From positions 31,919,313-31,983,312 of the forward strand of contig CM046853.1 in NCBI GenBank assembly GCA_025617745.1: a stretch of 64,000 bases of DNA. Reading direction: 5' to 3'. The DNA comes from Heliocidaris erythrogramma. Its lineage: Eukaryota; Echinodermata; Echinoidea; Camarodonta; Echinometridae. Numbering within the stretch: position 1 is the first letter of the stretch; every line of letters begins with the position of its first letter. Shown piece by piece: positions 25,301 through 37,722 of this stretch. The position numbers were made by a program, and so were the translations under genes. The notes below the pieces were generated by a model, which ran no database searches, was not told the DNA's origin, and saw only the letters and a program-made list of their open reading frames with translations.

Positions 25301-28300
25301 TCCGACTCGTACTCCACCTTGTCAGCGAAGTGGTGCACCAGGAATGCTGTACGAGAGGTCCTGGGCTTCGAGAAGTGACTGTGTGCAGTGAGCTTGTTGT
25401 AGAGTTTGTTACACCAGTTCTCATCAGATCCCTTGGGGAGCTGTAATAGATGTACAGAATGTTTGCATTACATGTAAGTCAGCTTGTAAAGCAAAAGGGT
25501 CTCCAAGCATTTAACACTAAACAGACAGTAGAAAGTATGAAAGATAAATCTTCGTATAAATTCAACTACATGTAGCAATGAAGTATGTCTCCCTGCCTTA
25601 CAAAAAGATACAGAAAAGGGATAAATTCTCATATAAAATACTTTTCTAATGCTTTATGTCTCTCAGCACTTCACAAAGGTACAATTCAAATATTCACAAA
25701 GATCTCACACTACAAATGAAAACCTCTCAACGATTGAGCAGTAACCCTTTAAGCAAGATACAATATTCCAAAATAATTCCCAAAATATATTGCTAAAGTG
25801 GTTACTTTGGACAAAATGTGTCACAAGGCTCTCAATTGGGGATACAGCGAGTGTTCAATTATACAAATAATGCATTAAATGGGACAAAAAAGGAGGTAAA
25901 AAAGAGTTTTTCCACTTACCATACATTCCTCATCCAGGAGATCTAAGATACCTAGCTTGCTCTCAATCATATCAATACAAGGCTGGTTGTCATAGTAATC
26001 AATGAATGACCACTCAATCTGCTCCTTCACGTACTCCTCTTGCTCCAGCTTGAATACATGCTATGAAAAATAAAAGATAGAAATCATATTACAGTCAAAC
26101 CTGCTTTTAATAGCGACCACCTGCATAGAAAGACCACCTGTGTATAAAAGACCACAATTTCCATTTCCCTTGAAAAAGTGTTTCTCATTGAAGCATGTAC
26201 TGAAGGAACCTGTACATAAAGACCACCTTTGTCTTCCTTGAGTGGGTTTTATATACAAGTTTCACAGTAAGCCATTAATGAATGGACCATGAGTATTTGA
26301 GATAAATCAGTCTAATATTTCAAATTTGAGACAATTTTTTTCCTTCAAATTTATCATTTCAGTTAAGTCACATATTTGTTTTTTTTTTAGTGTGTAGAAA
26401 TTTGATTTGTTCCACAGGCTAGTACTAAGATACATGTACGTCAAATACAGAACATTAAAAAAAAGAGCATCACTTTCAATAGAATACACACAAAAATATT
26501 GTTTCAAAAAATCATTTTTTCTTATGATATATACAAAATATGGAGTCAGAATCTTGAGCTTGTACAAGTAATTTATCAAATCATATGATCAAAGAAAAAA
26601 AGACATATAAATAAAACTTAATGAAGTTTAGACTTATTGACATTCAAAATTATGGAAATTCTGCAATATTCAGTTGTGTTGAAAATCATCTAGTCAATCA
26701 TACTGTCAGCATACCAAAATTGCAATAGCTCCCCCTAGAGTCAAGACTTGCTCATCCTGAATCTAATCATACCTGGGAATTAGTTTGTTCCTATTTCTCC
26801 CCACAGCAATCAATTTGAACATTTGAAAGTCACACAAAACAAGCCTGCCTCTAAAAAGAAATCATCATCCTGACTTTATATTGTTACTTCTTTTGAAGCA
26901 AAGAAAGGGGTGGGAGATTGTAATTTGTCATGACTTTATAAGTTAAAACAGACTGAATTACTTACCTGTGTGAATTGTTGTTGCAGCTTCTCATTGGCAT
27001 AGTTGATGCAGAACTGCTCAAAGCTGTTGATCTCAAACATCTCAAACCTGAAAATCATAAATTAACAGAAATGAGACCATATTCAAACTACATGTATCAG
27101 TATCTAGTCCCATCTCCATTTGAGTTTAACTCAAGAAGATATCTAACCATGTATAGTGCATGTACATGTAGGCCAGTAATCAGTAATTGGGGTTCATACA
27201 GAAATTAAAGGAAATATCATAACATTATAATGTTCAGCTAACAAATGACGTAAGATTTTCAACAACATCTAGTTGTGAAACCCTGTTTTAATGATACACT
27301 GATAAATGTACAACTGCCTAAATAAGGGAGCCCTGTTTTCTGGTGCTGCTGACATTATTATTACTCCTGCTGCTTATTTTAGACATGTCTCCTGAGGTTC
27401 AAAAAGGAGAAATATGGAAACATTGATGCAAGCAAATGAGAGATGACTTAACATTTTCAATAAATCTAGTTGGAAACTCTGTTTTAACAACAAATCAATG
27501 TCCAACTGCCTCTATAAGGTAACAAAGTTATTATTCAGCTGTTGACATTACTATCTCCTGCCATTCATTTTGGACATGTCTGTTGGGGTTCAAAAGCAGA
27601 AATAAGGAAACATCTACATCATAGTATTCCGCAAGCAAATGAGAGATGACTGAACATTTTCAATAAAATCTGGTTGGAAACCCTGTTTTAACAACTAATA
27701 AATGTCCAACTGCCTCTATAAGCTAACCCAATTATTCTACAGTTGTTGACATTACTATCTCCTGCCATTCATTGTGGAAATGTTCTCTTGGGGTTCAAAA
27801 TGAAAAACAAGGAAACATCCACACCATGATGTTAAGCCAGCAAATGAGGGATGACTGAACATTTTTGTCAACAGTTAGTTGCTGAACACTCTTTTAATGA
27901 CTTTAATAGATGTCCAACTGCCTCAATAATTAAGGTAACCCAGTTTTTCTACAGCTGCAGACATTATTAACTCCCGCAGATTACTTTGGCCATGTCTCTT
28001 GGGGTAAGGGGCGGCCTTTTTGCATCCCTTTCTATTTTCGACCCCTCCTCACTGCTGGCCCTCCTTCCTGAGAAAGGACTTATTAAGGTGTGGCATCTTC
28101 CTGACCCCCATGTCTCAAACTAAAAACATCTTGTCCTTTCAATGTCCTTCAACATTTCAACCCACAAACTGTTAAATCCACAAGGTCTGATGATAGCTTT
28201 GAAATGCAGTAGCAGACAACATATAGGCCTTATTATGAACTAAATAACTGTTTTCATCGAACAGTAGACATATCCACATCGTGCACCTGAGGCACATTTA

Positions 28301-29482
28301 CTCTCAAAGAAAAGAATTATTTTATCAGGGCCTGACACTAACATACGTCTAAGGTCAAATGACACTCTAAAATTTAGAATAATCTCCAAATTTTAACAAT
28401 TATTCCACCAAAAGATATCTTAGAGTTAAACAGGCTTTAGTGACCACCTTGTCTATAAAGACCATAATTCTAAAAGTTTGCTAGTGTGAAGCGTTCAATT
28501 AATAAATTCAGAATTGAAAGAGGGAAATCTTAAAATAGCATTAGAACAAGTGCATACCCGTAGATGTCGAGTACACCAATGAAGTTGGTTGTCTTTGCCT
28601 GTGTGTCCATGGCCTTGTTGATCTGGTCTACGATCCATGAGAAGAGCTGAGCATAGATGTGTTTGGCAAGAGCATCCCTGGAGAACACCGCCTGGATAAT
28701 AAATCAAAGATTGATATTCATCAAGACTAACAAATTGTGAATGGGAATAAAGAATATGAACTATTCACAGCATAAAATGTACAAATTGTCTTTGACAGAG
28801 GATGCTTGACCTCTAAATACAGTCAAACCTGCTTTAGCGACCTCCTGTATAGAGCGACCACCTGTATAGAAAGACCACCTGTCTATAAAAACCACAATTT
28901 TTGTTTCCCTTGAACAACATTTCTCATTGAAATGTGTATTGAAGGAACCTGTCCATAAAGACCACCTGCTCATAAAGACCGCTTTTCTTGTCTCCCTTGA
29001 GTGGTCTTAAAAGACAGGTTTCACTGTATCATCAATTGACAGCTAAAAGGGGATTCATAATGAACTGATGTCCTTTGGCTCTCGGGAGACAATATGTTCC
29101 ATTGATTTCATTTTCAGAAAGATTTGTAAGAACAGATAACATCCACATGTACATATAATATATATTATGTAATTTTTTATCATCTATATATTTGTGTGAT
29201 AGAAAATTATCAAATACTAATTCCCATGACTTAACATGCAAACAATCTCATTTTGATGTAAAATATTTCTGATTTGATTTTTTTTTTTAAATGGTAAATG
29301 AAGTCTGGAAAATGTAAATCAAAGTTACCAAACTGCACTGACAATGTAATTGCAATAAGCTTCTATTAATTCCGCTTAATACGCTTGGGAGTAATCACCT
29401 ATCTCAACATTTTATGGTTCAATTTGTGTATCCTCATCATGTTAAACAACAAAGGGAGGAAAACTATAAACAGACGAACAGC

Positions 29483-29533
<51 letters not shown>

Positions 29534-32500
29534 TGAAGGAGAGAGAAAGAGTGAAGGAGAGAGAAAGAGAGGAGAGAGAATGAGAGAGAGATCATTATAG
29601 ACAAATAGAAAGAAAATAGAAAGAAAGAGAGAGATACAGACCAGGAGAGAGGAAATCAGAACTGGCATTGAGCAGTCTCCATCATAACAATTGAAATTCT
29701 AAATTCAACCCGACACTTGGTAATTGTTCAATGTGTCACATACTCCAAAATACCCCGCAGTTGTTGGTCAGTGCTACAATTCATATCCTTTTAATAAAGT
29801 GGAATGTGTAACTCACTGATACAATAAGCACAAAATTTATGTATCCCCTTTTTTCACTACTTTCTTTTTTTCATGAGTATGACAGAGTTATCAAAGGAAT
29901 AGAAATGAATACGGAAAAACATAAAGGTAAAGAGGATTTCAGTGCAATTCTAGGTCACAGGAAATGGGAATGTTCTCATTTCAAAATAACTAGATAACTC
30001 ACAAATTTAGTTATTCCCTAGAAATAAATTCGAAAAACTTTGAATCAATTTGATACAAAACAGCTTGCGCTTGTACAAGAATGTCCATCAGCTTTTACAA
30101 TGGAACAAAATGATATTCTTTGTCTTCAAACTACCAGTATAGCTAAGTAAAAGTCAAAGAGTAATGCTACGCTTCCTAATATAATAAAACTTTATTGATG
30201 TTACTTTGTGTCTTCGAGCTACCTCTAAGTGTTTCAATGTTGTGCGCACATGACCGCTTTGAGATGCGGTCAAGTCCTTCCTGTTTACACAGTGAATCAC
30301 GGTGGAGGATTTTTCAATCAGCGGAGGCTGAAATTACGTCGTTGATTCGCAAGGAGCGTGTCAATTCCGGGTCCTCCCACCTTCCGGTACGCCAGATCAA
30401 AAGAGGTGTTGGGAATGCTTGGATGAGGTGGGGGAAGGGATACAGGGGGAGGGGTCTCCAGGGATCTGGGAAGGGATGCAGGGGAGGGGTCCCAGGGGGT
30501 GTAGGGAGAGGGTGTTGTGTGATTGTCAACATGTGAAGGCTGGCAGACAGATGTGGGAGCCAAACTTTTTCCCATTTTTGGTCTGGTTAACTGTTGTTTA
30601 CATGTTTATCATTATTGAATGAAGTAACATTCTCCTTCAGAATTTTTGAATTTACATTTCTTTTGAATTAGAAAATGAAACTTTCATCGGATTAAATTCA
30701 AATTGCCATGTATTTTTCAAATATGCATTACAACCCTTGGTAAATATAATAATTTGTGTGTACAGCATATCTACCTCACTGAATATGGATAATAAAGGTG
30801 CATATGGTAGCAGTTTCCCCTCAGAAGTTATACTTGAAAGTTTGATTAAATTGCACGCAAAAGAGTTTTGGATTTCGATAATCCTTTGTTGGAGGCTTGT
30901 GACATTTTCTCTCAAATAACTGCTAAAATGAAGCTTATTTCAATTCAAGGAGAGTTAATTATGAAAATGCTCAATTCTTTCTGAAATATGGTTAAACAAT
31001 CTTTCCAAATAACTATCATCCAGTGGAATAAACACAGCATCCACTACTCCAACGTGGCAACATGAAATGACTGCATTCACTTCCAAAATATTCCCAGAGA
31101 ATTAAAACCTATCCTGACATTTGCCTGACCATATGTTCAGGAAGTCAGATCGAAGCAAAGGAACATATTTTGGTGGACATATCTTGAAACGAATCCAAGT
31201 TCAAGGATAATAATAGCATACAGAAGTAGTATTTATGGATGGTGCCAAAGCATATTGTATTTTCATCAATTAAGTCATCCAATGATAGCTGATTTCTTGG
31301 TAAACCTTTCTTCAAAGCTTTAAACTGTTTTTCCGAGTTGGTTACATGAAGATGTTATTAGCTTTAACCTAATATCCACAGTTGGTTTTATCTAAACGTG
31401 ATTAGCATTAATCCAATTTTAAGAGTTGGTCACGTTTAAAAGTGCTCTAAATTCAACATTGTGATCTAAAGTGTGCTTTAGTCAAATCCCAAATGGTTAC
31501 CAAATCCCATGTCTAGGTTTTCAGTGGCAAAAAATAGACAAAATATCTTTCTTCTAAATCCGTGTCTGCATGACCAAGAATCATGAAGCTCGTGGGGAAG
31601 TGTCTGCATCCCCACAGTAAAAGCTAACATAAGTTCAAGGTAGCTAGCCGTTTGGACTTTTCCCATGACTTTAAAATGTGGTTTGAAACTGTGAATGCCT
31701 GATATTTGTACTGTCTTGCATATAAGATTATACAATGGAAGATGTTTGTCAGAATAATAAATGTAACTTATATAGCGCCAAATCTACTCTGTGGAGTGCT
31801 AAAGGTGCATAATACCGGAGATCGGGAAAATATGCATAAACATATATGCATAAACAAATTATTTGAAGAACTTATAATTTTAGACAGAAGAATTTTGTGT
31901 TTACTTGTAAATTTAGTTCACAGATATTCTATGAGCAATTGAAATGAATGAGTGCATAAGAAGAGCTCAACACTAAAAGGGGTCTGGTGCACAGGGGCCC
32001 TACAAATGTTTAACCCTGTACCCTACAATTTTCAAATTTAAACATGAGGCACATCCATGTACTCACAGATGTTTAAAAGGAAAAAAAAAGTTAATGTGGA
32101 ACCCTGGCATATGTACACTTAAATGCAAACTGAACCATAAAACATTACATGAATATTCAATAAAAGTCCATGTAACCACCAGACATTTCCAACAACTCAG
32201 TCATGGATTTGGGGGGGGGGGTCACTTCAGGCCTGTGATCCCCCCTTTGTTTAGACCTGATGACCTTTCCTTTTCTATTTTCATTTTCGCTTGTCAGAGA
32301 ATTTTGGAGGAAAACAGAACCCCCCAAATCTGACCTATTTTTTTTACTGAGATTTGCGCCCTCTCTTTTGCAAAATCCTGAATCCGCCCCTGCATCAACT
32401 ATAGCAAAACCTCATTCACTACCATCATTTCCACCGTTAAGCTACGGAATGAATTAAAGCATGACTTGTCTCCTCACACCTCTCATAAGTTGCACATCCT

Positions 32501-35500
32501 AAACCCGTCAACTTCTGGATATTGTGAAAAGGGAATCAGATTAATCTGAGATTCGTCTGCAAATCAAGCCTCAAATGAACAACTTCCCAACAAATCAAGT
32601 TTCTGTCGAGCTGTAAATGAAGATTCATTTCCCTCTACAGAAATCATTACCTCCATGACAACTCTGAAGATTAAAACGTATCTTTCAGTTCTGGTGGTGA
32701 TGAAAAGTAAAGTTCTTACAGAATCCAAAGAGCTTTGCAGTGAATGCTAAAAACTATGTACATGTCTGCTTTAACTAAAAGATGGTCGTTATTGCTAATG
32801 ATAATGAAATGCAAAATTGTCACAGAATCCACAGAGATTTGCACAGAGCACTAAAAAACTACAAGTACAAATAAAGTATATTTGCTCAATGAATCTAATT
32901 ATAGAAAATGTAAAAAAGCAGAGAAATAAACAAAGGAGGACAAAGAGATTGGAACTGCAAAACAAATACACTGTGACAGTCCCTTTTGTACATCATGTGC
33001 ATATCAATGTTGGTGATTTCAAGTCTGTGTTGCAATCACTATAAAGTCTGCATAGTTTTATTTATATTTTGATGATCCCACTATTCTAGCAATACATGTA
33101 TATTAATACATGTTCCACTGTTTAGAAAACTTTGTTACAGACTGTTCCTCTTGATACAGATTTTAATCACCCGTCCTAGAATTTAAGATGTGAACATCTT
33201 TGACCCTACACTATGAGGTCAATTCTCAATAAGATCAATCCACAGGTTATGGGGCATATTATCAAACACTTAAATCTTAATCAAGCACAGGCCTTGCCCT
33301 CAAAATTATTTCATTTTCATCAAATTTCCTCCAATACCAGTTCTCCAGAGTACGCACTAATGTGGCATTGACATGTTCAGAGTGAGATGAAATCGAGTTC
33401 CTTGAGCGTGTCAAATTTTGTTTTGAAAACTTTAATGCAATTTTGTGATGCCTGAGCTGGATCTTTTACCATGGACATGCAAGGCTCAATGAACTTTATG
33501 ATTATCAAAACATAAACTAAATTGTGTAAGTTTAACTCACATTACTTCTGTTATTTTTTTTTTTCAATTCCTGCTACCAATGTTGAAATGTGACTATTAT
33601 TCTCTGTTCCTTTATTGTTGAAATATCATTAAAGTGATGTTTATAAAATATATACATGTAGGTACAGATCTTTAAAATCATAACAGATGTATTCCAAACC
33701 TGCATTCATTACTTGGGCTTAACCTTGATGACTGCATGAAATGAACTCTGTGACTGTAGAGTCTTCACATGGTGCATTAACAATAGACCTGTTTACTAAG
33801 TTATTCAAATTGTATGCATACTTTTGAAACAAAGGTTGTTCTTGACAACCTGAAAGCTTGCCACAGGCTTGTCAGACATAGCAACAAGTAATGTATGCAA
33901 ACTGGATTCCAAGTATTGTAGTTCATTCATTAATAACAGGTTAATGGAATACCTCGTTACTAGGTCCCCAGGAAAGAAACATCCATAAATTTGAATCACT
34001 TAGTAAACAGGTCTATTCAATGAAAATTCTAAAATTCCATTTTCACTATATTTTACAAGAAGTCTACAATCCCAAAGAGCTCAAACTCGAAATTTATGGC
34101 TTTTTTCATTCTTTGATGGATGTATTGCGCAATTAATATCTAAATTTAGTTTTAACACAAAAAATGTTGAAATGGCAAATATATGGTTTTTGTAGCTGTA
34201 TGCTTTATCAGAGGGACTAAGTTGTAAAGTGACTGTGGATAATAAAGCATTATCATCAAGAAAAGGTGAATCATCAAGAAAAGGTGAATCAACTTGGTTT
34301 TGACCCCAAAACCTCGAGGTTAAATATACAATCCATCACTCCTTCTAATCATGTTTCCCTGAGTGTCAAATATATACTTCCAATTCAAATCTATTAAAAT
34401 CTATTTAAAAAAATCAAAATCGGTGCTATTTCAATATGCATATACATCTAGCAGGCCAGGCCCGGGCATAGAGAGAACTTATTGAGATGCAGGCCTGCAG
34501 CTATGGAGTGCCAATTAAGACAGGAGCCAGTTGCTGATTGGAAGGAAATGAGCATTTCCATGTGGAAACCCACCGCAGTACGCAACTCTCAATCTGCTCT
34601 GCGCTAATGGCATCTTTTACCTGTCTATTTATAGGATTTGGTGATAATTAATACTGGAGTCATGTTTACTGATAGGATTAAGTTCAAATTCAGAGAGCTA
34701 CATAACTCAATCACCAATCAAAATTCAGAGATTATTAGGGAGTAACTACACTCAGAACTTGCAATGAGGTGACACTGCAATCCTAGCCATTCTGCTTCAA
34801 TATGGCATTTTATAATTGCAAATTTGAGTCACATGTACATTATTTGGATCAAGTCTTTGAACAGTGATTAAGCTAGAATGTATACAGCTTATGAATATTT
34901 GAAAACTGACATACATTTTTACATAGAATTGTACAGTTTCTTTCAATTTTGTCTTTCATTCATCCTTCTGTCAACTATAAAAGTGAGAGAGGATGGAGCA
35001 ATTCCAAAAAAAAATTGATAAATGAAGCTTACCATTCCCTATAGCTTCAGTGGCATTTATCAGTAATTTGCACCTATATCCATCTCTTTCTTGTCCCTTT
35101 GATCATTATAAACTGATTTGACATGAGTCCAGCTGACGCAATCCGTGGCATTTTGAGTTTCAATGAAATAGCCGACTGTCAGTTATATATACAGGGTGTG
35201 ACAGCATAAACATGAAGAGTGTCAGCGTGATAATTTCACGGGTTGTTTGGGTTCGTTGATCTCGTAATGCCATCTTTCGCTCATTGATGCACTCTCCTTT
35301 AGCTGTAATTCCTGCCGTTTTACACTCAATGAGTTTCAAAAGCATGAGAATTTTCTTGTGAGAGGCTGAATTAAGAAGTGGAGATGAGGTAGAGTTAGAC
35401 AAGCTGTCAGCACCGTCATTTTAGCTAGAAACCGATAACAGTTAGGAAAACTTCCTCTACGCAAAGGATAAACATCTAACTCTCAGGTTTATTTCCGCAA

Positions 35501-37689
35501 TGAGGGGTACCTTGGACCCCAACGGTTGGACGAGAAAAGTTACTACCCTCTATCATCTGCTAAAATCATGAAGTTCAAAGCATTTCTTTTAAGACCTTAA
35601 AGGGAAATTAACCTCAGCGTATGAATTAGCTTATTTTGAATGGTGTAGTATATGCATCTTATTTGATACATGCAATTTCATGTAAAAACACAAGATATAG
35701 ATATAAATCACTATTTTCCAGCCAAGTTATCGTCTGCTAGCAATAATAAGGGGGCTGCCATTACTTTATGTGCACACGAAAATATTTTTCATCCCAAGTA
35801 AAATTTCCTTCATCGTTAACTTGTAATTGATTTTTAGAGGACAAATATATATTAGATATAGTCACGTATTCTGAAATGTAAGTTTAGTTTTATATATTTT
35901 TTAAAAGGTCTTAATTTGTTCATAAAAAACATACTTTCTGTACGTGGAGACGGAGAATTGACGTCAAGGACGGAGACAATCGTAACAATACCAAAACAAA
36001 GCGAGGAATCTGCATTACAGGATGGCTATTAGAACTCATGGGTCGTCAATTATCTAGGCCCATGGCCAATAACAATCGTAATAAAATCAGAACAAAGCGA
36101 CGTATCTGTTGTAAAGGTAGGCTATTATCAATGCATATGGTACCTAATGATCCGTGTCATGCACAAAATGGCAGCCTCCATGGAAAGACGTAGCAGACAA
36201 TACCGCATCTAGAATATCACGTGGGGTTAATTGTCCTTTAAATGATGTGTTTACTTGAAGTCTGATAGAGCTGATGTTTCTATTTCCATTATTATTTTTA
36301 TATTCCAGTGTATTGACTACAGTGACAACAAAATAGGAAATTTAGTTTATTACGTACCTCAAACTTAAATCTGAATTCGCATGAAATTTTTATTCCCTCA
36401 AATTGGAATTGAAATGGTTATTTAAATGTGAAAAAAACTCATTATTTTCTGGGCAATTAAATTAACTGGAAAACCTTCACAGAAGACATTTGCCTTTTTT
36501 TTGCTATTTACAAAAAATAACAAAAAACACTTTCTATTTCTTTAGACTTCTAAAAGTACCGAAAAATGATCATATCCTTATTTCAGGTAATGCAGCAAAC
36601 CATTATTATTAAAAAAAATCTGCAAAATTGTTGGATATTGCCTATAATTTGAGACCAAATTTGAGAGCGAAATAAACGGTATCCTTAATGGGTTGGTTTG
36701 TGGGAAGCAATTACCTGTAAATAATTCTATCAATCACTACAAGACAGCATATATGTAGCTTCAAGTGACTGGTATACCATGAGTAAAAATGTCCAGTCAA
36801 TTTTTGCATAGAGAGGACAAAAAATGCAAAATCTAAACCATTTCATATTACATGATTACACCTTGGCACCAGAGACGACACAGGGAATTTTCAATAATTC
36901 AAAACCAAAATACTACCTTGATTTACTCTGTATTTTGACACACGTCTGGATCATTTTAGTGTGATAAAAATGTCCAGGTAATAGATATTCATTTGCAAAG
37001 AAGGTTAATGGTGCTAAAAGCTTTGTGGCAATTAGAGGAAGTGTTAAGAAGTCTACTAAATCAAGACAAAAATTCTCAGTAACATCCGAGAAATGAGGTC
37101 ACCTATTATATTACCTCATTACGACAAAATATAGAATCATGCAAAGTCATTGCTTTGTCTGACCGATGCTCTAAATGTTGTTGACCTACCAGATCTCGCC
37201 TGAGTGGTTTGGTGAGGACCTCTCTTACGGTGACGATCTTTCGGTTACACAACCATTTCCTCATGGAATCCTCCTCGATACCAAGCAGGCTGCACAGGAT
37301 TGGTAGATTCTCATTCTCAACCTGGAAAGGAGAAAGAAGAAAGTGCAGCGATATAACAATTATTTTATTTATTTCAGAAGCATCTGACAGTGAGGGAGAA
37401 GTTGTGTCACATTGACCTTCATTTATTTAAAGTAAATAGTTTTATACCATATATGTGAAATTAAAAACATAAGTTACACAATAGCAAAGATGGAGAAATA
37501 AAAAGAGGAATTTAAAAAGAAAAATATGAATGAATAAACAGAGGTATAGAGAAGTTTTCAATAGGAAATTTAGATTTAAGATAAAAGATTAATACGAGTC
37601 AAAATATAATAATGAAATAGAGACAGAAGAGACAGAGAGCGGGAGACAGAGAGCGGGAGACAGAGACAAAGGACAGTAAGAGAGTATTA

Positions 37690-37722
<33 letters not shown>

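Larger units (their letters stand above)
28692..37189 (-). other. Intron, 8.5 kb
   Basis: Between the TEDS-loop exon and the switch II exon. It holds the CAGTCAAACCTGC copy B, a GA microsatellite, a G-rich tract (30421-30513), an ATATAGCGC fragment, an eroded element at 32196-32393, a TA-flanked inverted-repeat element (33786-34013) and a TTAA-flanked element (35601-36237). No gene seen. Confidence 0.8.

Noticed and set aside
27241-28005. Regularly spaced repeats considered as a CRISPR array
   Set aside because: Units are about 200 bp, diverged along their full length and in a metazoan intron. There are no short identical repeats with unique spacers.
29385-29668. Arg/Glu-rich and Leu/Ser-rich open frames
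   Set aside because: They translate a GA dinucleotide repeat on both strands.
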